Assembly (NCBI GenBank): GCA_030057555.1
Contig: JASGUU010000071.1
Span: forward strand, 1 to 59,948
Reading direction: 5' to 3'
From: Bacillota bacterium
GTDB lineage: Bacteria > Bacillota > Clostridia > Saccharofermentanales > Fastidiosipilaceae
Length of the DNA: 59,948 bases
Below the pieces are notes generated by a model. That model was not told where the DNA came from. It ran no database searches and saw only the letters and a program-made list of their open reading frames with translations. Position 1 is the stretch's first letter, and every line of letters starts with the position of its first letter. Both the position numbers and the translations under genes were made by a program. Shown in pieces: positions 41,990 to 50,009 of the stretch.

Positions 41990-43201
41990 TCAGTCGTTCT
42001 GCAGGAGGTCGAGCAGGAGGCGGGTCGTGTAGGCGACCGCAGGCTCCAGGGCCGCCTCATCGATGTCGAAGTTGCTGGTGTGGTGTCCGGCACCGGAGCC
42101 GGCTTCCGGGTTCGTGATACCGATGAAGCTGTAAAGGGCAGGCGCGAGCCTGGAGTAGACAGCGAAGGACTCCGAGGCGTACCAGATGGAGCCGGGCTGA
42201 CTCATGCCGGGGTAGAGGCGGCCGGCGACCTCCTGTGCCCGGCGCGCCAGGGTGGGCTCGTTCTCGAGCGGCTTCGTAAAAGGCTGGGACTGGTTACTGA
42301 ACTCGACGCGGCAGCCGTGGGCGGCAGCCGTCTGTTCCGCCACCTGCCTGAGCACCGCGAAAGCCGCCCAGCCGGCCTCTTCGTCGAAAAAGCGCAGGGT
42401 GCCTCCGACAGTGACCTCATCGGGGATGACATTGAGCGCCGTGCCGCCGTGAATCTGGGTCAGACCAAGCGTGACGGGGCGGGTGATATCGAGGCGGTTG
42501 GGCCAGGCCGAGGTGATGCCCTGCAGGACCGCCGCCGCCGCAAAGACCGGGTTGACCGCGAGGTCCGGCCGCGAGCCATGGCCGCCGCGGCCGATGACTC
42601 TGAAGCCGACACGCAGCTGGCCGGCCATGACCGGGCCCGCCGTCGCGGAGATGGCGCCCGTCGGCAGCTCCGAGTAGACGTGGTTGCCCAGGATGGCGCC
42701 GAGGGGCCGGTCGGCGAGGGCGGCCAGCATGGAATCGATGCCGATACCGGTCTCTTCACCCTCTTCAAAGAGCAGCATGAAGGTACCGCACCAGTGCCCG
42801 CTGAGTCCCAAAAGGCAGCGGGTGACGCCGAGGGCAATGGCCATGTGGGCATCGTGGCCACAGGCATGGCTGACACCATCATTCAGGGAGCGACAACTAC
42901 GCGGGCCGGCGAGGTTCTCGGGGGCTTCTGTGACGGGCAGGGCGTCCATGTCGGCGCGGAGGGCGATCGTGGGGCCGGGCTTTGCGTGGATAAAACGCGC
43001 AATCAGGCCGGTACCGGGCAGCCGCTCGATCGTGGCACCAAGACCCTGGCAGTATTCGGCAAGGTAGCGGCTGGTCCCGACCTCTTCACCGGCGACCTCC
43101 GGGTGCTCGTGAAAATGCCGGCGCAGGCGGCGGACCTCCGCGGCTGTAGCTGCGGCCCGCTCCAGGGCCAGGCGGTCGAGTTCGAACTTCGCCTGCGTCA
43201 T
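41990..43201 (-). CDS. M20 family amidohydrolase
   Basis: A 403-residue metal-dependent hydrolase of the M20D type (hippurate hydrolase, N-acyl-amino acid or IAA-amino acid amidohydrolase-like). The N-terminal RRHFHEHPEVAGEE motif is typical; metal-site motifs follow as ACGHDAHM near 111-118 and LLFEEGEETG with the catalytic Glu pair. The dimerisation lid lies in the middle (GRGGHGS). Its start overlaps the malY/patB stop by 4 nt (ATGA). It ends the hydG-hydF-malY operon before a terminator. A link to deacylation of cysteine or methionine conjugates, with the preceding C-S lyase, is plausible but inferred. Confidence 0.9.
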   Translation of the reverse strand: MTQAKFELDRLALERAAATAAEVRRLRRHFHEHPEVAGEEVGTSRYLAEYCQGLGATIERLPGTGLIARFIHAKPGPTIALRADMDALPVTEAPENLAGPRSCRSLNDGVSHACGHDAHMAIALGVTRCLLGLSGHWCGTFMLLFEEGEETGIGIDSMLAALADRPLGAILGNHVYSELPTGAISATAGPVMAGQLRVGFRVIGRGGHGSRPDLAVNPVFAAAAVLQGITSAWPNRLDITRPVTLGLTQIHGGTALNVIPDEVTVGGTLRFFDEEAGWAAFAVLRQVAEQTAAAHGCRVEFSNQSQPFTKPLENEPTLARRAQEVAGRLYPGMSQPGSIWYASESFAVYSRLAPALYSFIGITNPEAGSGAGHHTSNFDIDEAALEPAVAYTTRLLLDLLQND

Positions 43202-44394
43202 GCGTTCCGGGCCGCCCGGCCGAGGCGTTCAAGCGCCGCCAGCAGGATGTGCTCCGGACAGCCGATGTTGAGGCGCATGCAGCCGCTGCCGCCGCTGCCG
43301 AAGGAGCGGCCGTCCGACATGTAGAAGGCGGCTTTTTCGCGCAGCCAGGCATCGAGCCCGTCCGGATCAAGGCCCAGTCGGTCCAGCGCCGGAGCAAAAT
43401 CGAGCCACTGCAGGTAGGTGCCCTCGAGGGGGAAGACGACGACATCGGGCATATGAGAGGCGAACCAGTCCTTGACCAGGGCATGGTTGGCGGCGATCAG
43501 CAGGAGAAATTCGTCGAGCCAGCCGGCGCCGTGACGCCAGGCGGTCTCGGCAGCCACCAGACCGTAGCGGTTCGCTCCCGCCGTCCCGATGGACGAGGTC
43601 CAGTCCGTGTAGCGGCGGCGCAGTTCGGGATCGGGGATGATCACGGCGGCGGTGTGGAAGCCGGCGATGTTGAAGGTCTTCGACGGCGCCACGCAGATGA
43701 CGGCGTTGCGGGCGGCGGCTTCACCCAGGCGGCCCCAGGTGACATGTTCGTAGCCGGGCAGAATGAGGTCGGCGTGGATCTCGTCCGAGAGTACGATCAC
43801 ATCATGCTGCCGGCAGATGGCATCCATGCGCTCGAGTTCGTCTCTGATCCAGACCCGGCCGACGGGGTTGTGCGGGGAACACAGCAGCAGCAGGCGTGTC
43901 GCGGGGTCGGCCGCCTGCCGCTCAAAGAGGTCAAAGTCGATTTTGTAGTCGAGTCCTTCACGCAGAAGCGGGCAGTTCAGGAGGCGGCGGCCGGTCCGCT
44001 CAACCGCTCCCATGAAGGGCGGATAGACAGGCTCCATCACGATGACCGCTTCGTCCGGCGTCGTAAGTGCCAGAATTGAGTTGAAGAGAGCGGTCACGAC
44101 GCCTGTGCTGATGAGCACCCAGTCGGACTCGATCGTCCACTGGTGGCGCGTCCGCAGCCAGTCCGCCAGAGCCGCGTAGAAACTGTCCGGTATGCCGGAA
44201 TAGCCGAAGACCTGCGTCCGGCTGTACTCGACCAGCGCCGCGCGGATCTCGGGCAGTACGTCCATGTCGTTGTCGGCGACGCTGAAGGGATAGAGATCCG
44301 TGGCATCCGGATACTCCGCCTCCAGCTGCCACCATTTTCCGGCACCGGTGCCGCGTCTGGAGATGGCTTTGGTCCAGTCAAAGCTGCCAGTCAT
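43198..44394 (-). CDS. MalY/PatB family PLP-dependent C-S lyase
   Basis: A 398-residue fold-type I PLP enzyme of the MalY/PatB group, which have cystathionine beta-lyase or cysteine-S-conjugate lyase activity. The start FDWTKAISRRGTGAGKWW is the family's typical opening. The PLP lysine is in APSKTFNIAGFH (near 237); NPVGRVW and SDEIHADLI precede it, and RLNIGCP near the end binds the substrate carboxylate. It overlaps both neighbours by 4 nt (ATGA on each side), lying between hydF and the M20 gene. A role in releasing sulfide from cysteine or cystathionine is likely. Confidence 0.9.
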   Translation of the reverse strand: MTGSFDWTKAISRRGTGAGKWWQLEAEYPDATDLYPFSVADNDMDVLPEIRAALVEYSRTQVFGYSGIPDSFYAALADWLRTRHQWTIESDWVLISTGVVTALFNSILALTTPDEAVIVMEPVYPPFMGAVERTGRRLLNCPLLREGLDYKIDFDLFERQAADPATRLLLLCSPHNPVGRVWIRDELERMDAICRQHDVIVLSDEIHADLILPGYEHVTWGRLGEAAARNAVICVAPSKTFNIAGFHTAAVIIPDPELRRRYTDWTSSIGTAGANRYGLVAAETAWRHGAGWLDEFLLLIAANHALVKDWFASHMPDVVVFPLEGTYLQWLDFAPALDRLGLDPDGLDAWLREKAAFYMSDGRSFGSGGSGCMRLNIGCPEHILLAALERLGRAARNA

Positions 44395-45662
44395 CGTTTG
44401 TGCTCCTCTCCTGTCCGGGCGAGGCCCGGAATGTCCACACGATCCAGAATGCCGCCGAGCCAGGCCAGCGTCATGCCGTAGTTGGTCACCGGCACGCCGG
44501 CCTCGTCGAAGCGGCCGAGTCGCGCCAGCACATGGGCGCGGTTGAACATGCAGGCGCCGCAGTGAATGATGAGGTCATAGGCGGAGAGGTCTGCGGGCAG
44601 GTCCGCTCCGGAGGCGAAGTCGATCGTGAGCCCCTCGCCGAAGCGCCGCCGCAGCAGACGCGGCAGCTGTACACGCCCGATGTCCTCGCTCTGCGGAACG
44701 TGGGCGCAGGCCTCGGCGATGAGGAGACGGCTGTGCTCCGTCAGCGTGGCGAGCCGGTCGGCGCCGCGACGGAAGACAGCTGCATCGCCGCGCCAGGCGG
44801 CCATCAGGATGGAGAAGGAGGTCAGGCGGCTGCCGGCGGGCGCATGCCGCTCGACCAGGGGGAAGACCTGGGAGTCAGTGATGATGAGGTCGGGGGCGCG
44901 CCGCAGTTCGTCCAGGACCGCCGGGTATTCATGGGCGGTGACGGCGACCACCCGGCAGCTCTTGTCGAGCAGTTCGCGCAGGGTCTGTACCTGCGGCAAA
45001 ATCAGGCGGCCGGCCGGGGCCTGGATGTCCTGCGGCATGACCAGCAGGACGAGATCGCCGGCCGCGCAGAGCTCAGCGGTGATGCTGGTGGGTTCGCTTG
45101 ACTGGCGTGCCCGTTCGCGGCGCAGGGCGACACTCGAAACCAGGGCGGCGCGGAGACGGTCAAGGCCGGCCCCGGTCGCGGCATCGACGGTCAGGACGAC
45201 GGTCGGCTGTGGCAGTTCGGCGGATTGGGCTTTTTGCAAAAGCTGTGCTATGCGTCTGTCGTCGGCGGCCGTCCCATTCGTGACCAGAAGCCAGTCGGCC
45301 TTCTGTTCCGAGAAGTGGCGGATCCAGTCCAGCTCGGGGGCAAAGTCAAGTTCCGCCTCTTCCGGGCGCAGCAGGAGTATGGCCAGGTCGATGCGTTCGA
45401 GGGCCCGGCGGCTGCGGGCGACGCGGGCGAGACCGAGGTCGCCCGTGTCGTCGAAGCCTGCCGTGTCTACGAGGACGGCGGGGCCGATGCCGTGGAGCTC
45501 AATGGATTTGGTGACCGGATCGGTGGTGGTGCCGGGCTCGGGGGAGACCAGGGCGATCTCGGAGCCGGCGAGGGCGTTGATGAGGGTGGACTTGCCGCTG
45601 TTGCGGCGGCCGAAGACGCCGATCCAGAGACGGTCTGCCTGCGGTGTCGCCGTGAGCCCCAT
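44391..45662 (-). CDS. hydF: [FeFe]-hydrogenase maturation GTPase HydF
   Basis: A 423-residue three-domain protein: GTPase, dimerisation and 4Fe-4S scaffold domain. HydF carries the 2Fe precursor and delivers it to the hydrogenase. The P-loop is GRRNSGKST (18-26), followed by the G2/G3 regions PGTTTDPV and DTAGFDD. The C-terminal cluster motif is ACAH about 300-330, with HCGACMFNR near 370, as in the family. It lies 9 nt after hydG. Its stop overlaps the malY start. Confidence 0.95.
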   Translation of the reverse strand: MGLTATPQADRLWIGVFGRRNSGKSTLINALAGSEIALVSPEPGTTTDPVTKSIELHGIGPAVLVDTAGFDDTGDLGLARVARSRRALERIDLAILLLRPEEAELDFAPELDWIRHFSEQKADWLLVTNGTAADDRRIAQLLQKAQSAELPQPTVVLTVDAATGAGLDRLRAALVSSVALRRERARQSSEPTSITAELCAAGDLVLLVMPQDIQAPAGRLILPQVQTLRELLDKSCRVVAVTAHEYPAVLDELRRAPDLIITDSQVFPLVERHAPAGSRLTSFSILMAAWRGDAAVFRRGADRLATLTEHSRLLIAEACAHVPQSEDIGRVQLPRLLRRRFGEGLTIDFASGADLPADLSAYDLIIHCGACMFNRAHVLARLGRFDEAGVPVTNYGMTLAWLGGILDRVDIPGLARTGEEHKR

Positions 45663-45671
45663 GGTCAGTGC

Positions 45672-47090
45672 CTAGAAGTGGAAGTCGCGGCCGCCGGAGC
45701 GGATCTCGGCGAGCCAGCTGCGCGTCTTCTCACGGACGCGCTCATTCGGGATGCGCCCGAGCTCGGCCTCAATGACTTCGAGCCCACGGGCGCGGGTTGC
45801 GGGCTTGGCATAATCCTCAAGATATTCCTGCAGTGTCATCAGGGCGTTGGGCTGGCAGATGTTGACGATCTGGCCGTTCTTCAGCAGGGTCATGAAGCGG
45901 TCGCCGGTGCGGCCCTCGCGGTAGCAGGCGGTGCAGAAGGAGGGGATGTAACCCAGGCCAAGGAGCCAGTGGACAACGTCGTCCAGGCTGCGGGTGTCGG
46001 AGACATCGAACTGGGCGGTGTCGCCTTCGTTTGTTTCCGGGTGGTCGTAGCCGCCGACGGTGGTACGTGAGCCGCCGCTGACCTGGGAGATGCCGAGGCC
46101 GAGGGCCTGCTCGCGGACGCGGACGGATTCGCGCGTGGAGATGATCATTCCGGTGTAGGGGACGGCGATGCGGATGGTGGCAATGAGGTGCAGGAAGAGC
46201 TCGTCGGGGACGGCGTTTTTGAAGTCAGCGACGTCGATGTCGTCGGCCGGGCAGATGCGCGGGACGGAGATGGTGTGGGGGCCGACGCCGTAGGTCGCTT
46301 CGAGGTGTTCGGCGTGCATCAGCAGGCCGACGAGCTCGTAGTCGTAGTGGTCGAGGCCGAAGAGAACGCCAAGGCCGACATCGTCGATGCCGCCCTGCAT
46401 GGCGCGGTCCATCGCCTCCGTGTGCCAGTCGTAGTCGGCTTTTGGCCCGAAGACGTGCAGCTCTTCGTAGCGCTCACGGTCGTAGGTCTCCTGGAAGAGA
46501 ATGTAGGTGCCGATACCGGCTTCCTTCAGCTTCCGGTAGTCGTCGACCGTGGTGGCCGCGATGTTGATGTTGACGCGGCGGATGGCGCCGTTGGCGTGGT
46601 GGATCGAATAGATGGTGCGGATGGATTCGAGGTAGTAGTCGAGGGTGTTGCGCACCGGGTCTTCGCCGGCCTCCAGGGCCAGACGCTTGTGTCCCATGTC
46701 CTGCAGGGCGATGACTTCACGGCGGATTTCGTCCTGGGTCAGCTGTTTGCGCGGGATGCTCTCGTTCTGGGCATGATAGGGGCAGTAGAGGCAGCCGTTG
46801 ATGCAGTAGTTCGAGAGGTAGAGGGGGGCGAACATGACAATGCGGCGGCCGTAGAAGCGTTCCTTGATGCTGCGGGCGAGCGCATTCATCTCGGCGATGA
46901 GATCAGGCTCGTTCATCAGCAGGAGGAGGGCGGCGTCACGGTGGCCGAGACCCTTCATCTCCTTCGCCGTATCGAGGACGCGGCGGATTTCGGCACGGTT
47001 CGAGGCGTTGGCACGGGCCCATTCGAGACTGTCGAGGATCTCCTGGTGATTGATGAATTCGGCGGCGTTGGACGACCGTGGGTCGTACAT
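45672..47090 (-). CDS. hydG: [FeFe]-hydrogenase maturase HydG (tyrosine lyase)
   Basis: A 472-residue radical SAM enzyme that splits tyrosine to give the CO and CN ligands of the H-cluster and releases an Fe(CO)2(CN)(cysteine) species. The SAM-cluster motif CINGCLYC gives Cys96, Cys100 and Cys103. The C-terminal auxiliary cluster motif CTACYREGRTGDRF, specific to HydG over ThiH, is present near 415. Length is typical. ATG 47090 follows GGAAAGGAG. It is the first gene of the hydG-hydF-malY-M20 operon; a promoter is visible at 47199-47228. Confidence 0.96.
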   Translation of the reverse strand: MYDPRSSNAAEFINHQEILDSLEWARANASNRAEIRRVLDTAKEMKGLGHRDAALLLLMNEPDLIAEMNALARSIKERFYGRRIVMFAPLYLSNYCINGCLYCPYHAQNESIPRKQLTQDEIRREVIALQDMGHKRLALEAGEDPVRNTLDYYLESIRTIYSIHHANGAIRRVNINIAATTVDDYRKLKEAGIGTYILFQETYDRERYEELHVFGPKADYDWHTEAMDRAMQGGIDDVGLGVLFGLDHYDYELVGLLMHAEHLEATYGVGPHTISVPRICPADDIDVADFKNAVPDELFLHLIATIRIAVPYTGMIISTRESVRVREQALGLGISQVSGGSRTTVGGYDHPETNEGDTAQFDVSDTRSLDDVVHWLLGLGYIPSFCTACYREGRTGDRFMTLLKNGQIVNICQPNALMTLQEYLEDYAKPATRARGLEVIEAELGRIPNERVREKTRSWLAEIRSGGRDFHF

Positions 47091-47198
47091 GAGTGATACT
47101 CCTTTCCCGGCCCGGCTGCTGCACTCCGTTCCGTGGAGCCAGGGGGGTCGGGCCCCGTCCGTATACGCACTTCGGATGGCGTATTACGAACCTTAATC

Positions 47199-47228
47199 AT
47201 TATAGTTAGCCGCTGGTGCTCCGTCCAA
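47199..47228 (-). promoter_or_regulatory. Sigma-70-type promoter of the hydG operon
   Basis: On the minus strand: -35 TTGGAC, 18-bp spacer, -10 TATAAT. The predicted start lies near 47192, giving a leader of about 100 nt before hydG. This is the best-matching promoter in the window. Confidence 0.7.
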
Positions 47229-48131
47229 CTCATTTGCATCACTGGGTGCACGTCATCTTTGCCTGGACGAGTAAAACCTCTTTTCGAGCCTTCCTCAAAC
47301 ACTTGAGACACCGGAGTTTTAGCGCAGCTTGCATGCAGGCGATGGAAGATCTTTCTCCAGTTGCCTGCGTAGTGGCCAACCGCACAAATGGACGGAATGT
47401 GAATGGTATCTAAAAGGACAGCGGGCAGAGAGGATGGCAGGCACGACCAGGCACTTTCCAGGAGATCGTGAAGCGATCTCAGGTTCTATTGCTCTGATGC
47501 CGTATGGTAAAGGCGGTCCCGACAAGCAGCGCTGCGCCCTTCTTTGTGGTCAGGATAGCGAGTAATCCAAATCTTTTTTTGGAAAACTCCTCGTTTTGAC
47601 CAGAAATGGCCCTTTTGTGGTCAGGATAGCGAGTAATCCAAATCTTTTTTTGGATAACTCTTCGTTTTGACCAGAAACAGCCCTTTTGTGGTCAAGACAG
47701 CGAGTAATCCAAATCTTTTTTTGGATAACTCTTCATTTTGACCAGAAACAGCCCTTTTGTGGTCAAGATAGCGAGTAATCCAAATCTTTTTTTGGATAAC
47801 GCTTCGTTTTGACCACCAGAAGTACGCAAGTTGCTATTTTCCCCTTGCCAGCTGTACTCCTGGCATGATCACCCGCTTCCCGACATTCATGACGTGCTCC
47901 CTGCTTCGCTTTGGCTCCTGCTTTTCCATGACGGGCGCGAATGAGGATGATTCATCCGCCTGCCGCCGGTCTCTCCTGGGGCTGACAATTGACGCCGTGG
48001 AATCGGGCTGTTTGAATAAGAGATACTGATTCACGTACCATGGACTGAACCCATGGACCAGAGAGGGTCGGACGACCGACCGCAGACCCATCTGCCGGTG
48101 AGATGTCCGGCTGCGAGGAGAGGAGAAGGCT
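47229..48131. other. Non-coding kilobase with stem-loops and tandem hairpins
   Basis: About 900 bp between the hydG promoter and the DUF3842 gene. Stem-loops lie at 47335-47368 (arms GCAGGCGATGGA and TCCAGTTGCCTGC), 47462-47480 (perfect GAGATCG/CGATCTC), and 48067-48082 (GGTCGG/CCGACC). The 71-bp tandem repeat occupies 47547-47815. Frames on either strand have no recognisable family or ribosome binding site. It could encode one or more structured RNAs. Confidence 0.6.
47547..47815 (+). repeat. Four tandem 71-bp hairpin repeats
   Basis: Copies start at 47547, 47618, 47689 and 47760, an exact 71-bp period. Each is a 56-nt imperfect palindrome: a 25-nt arm beginning TGGTCA and ending ATCCAAA, a loop TCTTTT, and a 25-nt arm TTTGGATAAC to TTTTGACCA, plus a 15-nt linker (GAAACAGCCCTTTTG). 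Of 25 positions 19 pair normally, and three of the rest are G-U or U-G when read as plus-strand RNA. Copies differ at only a few bases. There are no variable spacers, so this is not a CRISPR array. Confidence 0.9.
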
Positions 48132-48587
48132 GTGAGACAACAAAGCGAGGCCCTGCTCGTCGTTATTGACGGCAAGGGCGGCGGTCTCGGAGCCGCCCTC
48201 ATCGGCCGCATCCGTGAGCGCCTGCAGGCACCCGCCGGTGTCCGTCTCGTGGCGCTGGGAACGAATGCGAGCGCGACAACCGCCATGCTGCGCGCCGGCG
48301 CCGACGACGCAGCGACGGGTGAAAACGCCATCGTCCATATGTGCGCCCGCGCCGACCTCATCATCGGTCCGCTCGCGATCGTGGCGAGCGGGGCGATGCT
48401 GGGCGAAATATCACAGCAGATAGCCACGGCTGTTGCCGAGAGCCCGGCGCCGAAACTACTCGTCCCCACCGAACGCTGCGGCATCATGGTTGCCGGTGTG
48501 GCCGCCGGACCGCAGCGCCTGCTGCTGGACGAGGTCGCCGAACGCGTGGCCGTCTGGCTGTGCAGCAGCGCAGCCGGGGTGCCGTGA
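48132..48587 (+). CDS. DUF3842 family protein
   Basis: A 151-residue small protein that matches the DUF3842 pattern found in anaerobic Firmicutes. It opens with VVIDGKGGGLGAAL (10-23), continues with ALGTNASATTAMLRAGADDA then ATGENAI, and ends with GPLAIVASGAMLGEIS and PTERCGIMVAG. The glycine-rich start suggests a nucleotide-binding fold. GTG 48132 has GAGGAGAGGAG upstream. It overlaps the following methyltransferase start by 4 nt (GTGA), so they are co-translated. The function of the family is not known. Confidence 0.88.
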   Translation: MRQQSEALLVVIDGKGGGLGAALIGRIRERLQAPAGVRLVALGTNASATTAMLRAGADDAATGENAIVHMCARADLIIGPLAIVASGAMLGEISQQIATAVAESPAPKLLVPTERCGIMVAGVAAGPQRLLLDEVAERVAVWLCSSAAGVP

Positions 48588-49183
48588 AGCGTACGCTCGA
48601 CATCCGGCTGACCGTCGCCGGGCGGGAGCTTGCCTTCTGTCTCGAGACCGAGTCCGGGCTCTTTTCGCCGCGCTACCCCGATCCCGGCAGCCTCGCCATG
48701 CTGGGCCAGCTTGACGCCGGGCATCTCGACGGTCCGGTGCTTGATCTCGGCTGCGGCTATGGTCTGGTGGGACTCACCATCGCGCAGCTCATCGATCCGG
48801 CGCTGGTGACGCTGACCGATATCGATCCGCTCGCCGTCGCGACAGCCAGGCAGAATGCGTCGGCACTCGGGCTAACCGGGTTGCGGGTGCTGGAGTCGGA
48901 TGGTTTTCAGGGGCTGGTAAATGTTGTGCCGGACGGTTTCGCGTGCATTCTCTCTAATCCGCCCTATCATGCGGACTTCTCCGTGCCCAGACAGTTCATC
49001 GCCGGTGCCTGGCGCCATCTTCGGCCGGGCGGGTACCTCTATATGGTGACGAAGCGCCGGACCTGGTATGCCCGGCGCCTCGAGGCGGTTTTCGGTGGCT
49101 TCAGTCTGCGGCTGGTGGATGATTACGCGGTCTTCGTGGCCGAAAAGCGCGTACGCAATTCCTTCAGGCGGTCTGGCGGCTGA
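48584..49183 (+). CDS. RsmC-like class I SAM methyltransferase
   Basis: A 199-residue methyltransferase resembling the single-domain RsmC group (guanine-N2 methylation of rRNA). Motif I is VLDLGCGYG (52-60), the acidic loop TDIDPLAV follows, and the catalytic NPPY lies at 125-128 (SNPPYHADF), typical of enzymes that methylate exocyclic amino groups. The opening FCLETESGLFSP is the family's usual lead-in. The start is GTG 48584, overlapping the DUF3842 stop. The rRNA target is inferred, not shown. Confidence 0.85.
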   Translation: MKRTLDIRLTVAGRELAFCLETESGLFSPRYPDPGSLAMLGQLDAGHLDGPVLDLGCGYGLVGLTIAQLIDPALVTLTDIDPLAVATARQNASALGLTGLRVLESDGFQGLVNVVPDGFACILSNPPYHADFSVPRQFIAGAWRHLRPGGYLYMVTKRRTWYARRLEAVFGGFSLRLVDDYAVFVAEKRVRNSFRRSGG

Positions 49184-49293
49184 TCTGCCGCTGCAGCCGG
49201 AGCCGCTGCTGCCAGGTTCGGGGCAGCGGGATGGCCCGCCTGGCCGCTTCCGTCTCTGCCTGGACCGCTGTGCCGGCGTGACCGGCTTTCCGA

Positions 49294-49776
49294 CTAGCCC
49301 AGCAGAGCAGCGATGACAGAGAAGAGGATGACGCCCAGTGTGAGGGCGAGCACAATAATGATGACCAGCTTGATGCGGCTTTCGAGTGCTGCCTGCTTAT
49401 CCACCGGTGCCTTCGGGGGACGGGGCGGCGGTGCGTAGCCCTGCGGCGGCGCCTGCTGCTGCGGCGGTGCGTAGCCCTGCGGCGGCCCCTGCTGCTGCGC
49501 ATAACCCTGCGGCGCTGCCTGCTGCTGCGGCATCTGGTAGCCCTGCGGCGGTACCTGCTGCTGCGGCTGGGCATAGCCCTGCGGCGGAGCCGCCTGCTGC
49601 TGCGCATAATCCTGCGGCGCTGCCTGCTGCTGCGGCATCTGGTAGCCCTGCGGCGGCGCCTGCTGCTGCGGCTGGGCATAGCCCTGCGGTGCCGCCTGCT
49701 GCGGCGGTGTCTGGTAGCCCTGCGGTGGTGCCACCGGCTGGTTCTGCTGCCTCTGATTGGCGTTCTGGTCCTGCAT
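49294..49776 (-). CDS. P/Q/G/Y-repeat protein with C-terminal membrane anchor
   Basis: A 160-residue protein with an N-terminal low-complexity region (about 15-115) built from repeats such as [11 protein letters not shown] and [11 protein letters not shown], then a charged stretch and one hydrophobic helix near the C-terminus ([20 protein letters not shown]). It looks tail-anchored, with the disordered part probably in the cytoplasm. The underlying DNA has long near-identical repeats, so length may vary. ATG 49776 follows AAGGAG. The repeat type resembles the disordered N-tails of Firmicute DUF4190-type proteins such as the one at 58482. No function assigned. Confidence 0.75.
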   Translation of the reverse strand: MQDQNANQRQQNQPVAPPQGYQTPPQQAAPQGYAQPQQQAPPQGYQMPQQQAAPQDYAQQQAAPPQGYAQPQQQVPPQGYQMPQQQAAPQGYAQQQGPPQGYAPPQQQAPPQGYAPPPRPPKAPVDKQAALESRIKLVIIIVLALTLGVILFSVIAALLG

Positions 49777-49935
49777 CGCACAATTCTCCTTCTTCTTTGT
49801 GGTCGCGCCTGTAGCATAAATGCATTACGGCCCGGCCCGCTCTGGGCCCAGCGCACGACGATCGAACTGCAGTCAGTTTAAAGCTTTATCGATGACTTTG
49901 GTAGGCGCTGTTGCTTTCCCGCTGTTCAGGTGCCG

Positions 49936-49975
49936 TTAAGAAGAAGCAGGCCGCTTGACCATCAGGTCAGCCTGC
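49936..49975 (-). terminator. Terminator of the ABC exporter operon
   Basis: On the minus strand: GCAGGC, an inner GACC/GGTC stem, then GCCTGC followed by TTCTTCTTAA. It lies about 35 nt after the stop of the second permease. A further CCTGCC/GGCAGG inverted repeat is directly before it (49971-49992). Confidence 0.65.
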
Positions 49976-50009
49976 CCGCCTTCTCCGGCAGGTAATTCAC
50001 TGTATACGA

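Noticed and set aside
47091-47192. T-box or other known riboswitch in the hydG leader
   Set aside because: The leader has small stems (CTCC/GGAG) but no T-box or other riboswitch consensus that I can recognise.
47547-47815. CRISPR array
   Set aside because: The 71-bp units repeat in full, including the 15-nt linkers. There are no unique spacers and no cas genes in the window.
47547-47815. DnaA-box or iteron origin cluster
   Set aside because: GTTATCCAAA recalls TTATCCACA but never matches it, and no replication gene (dnaA, dnaN, rep) is nearby. The hairpin symmetry explains the repeats better.
47834-48724. 296-codon minus-strand gene
   Set aside because: It is antisense to the DUF3842 gene, which has clear family motifs and a ribosome binding site. 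The Ser/Arg-rich translation is typical of a shadow frame.
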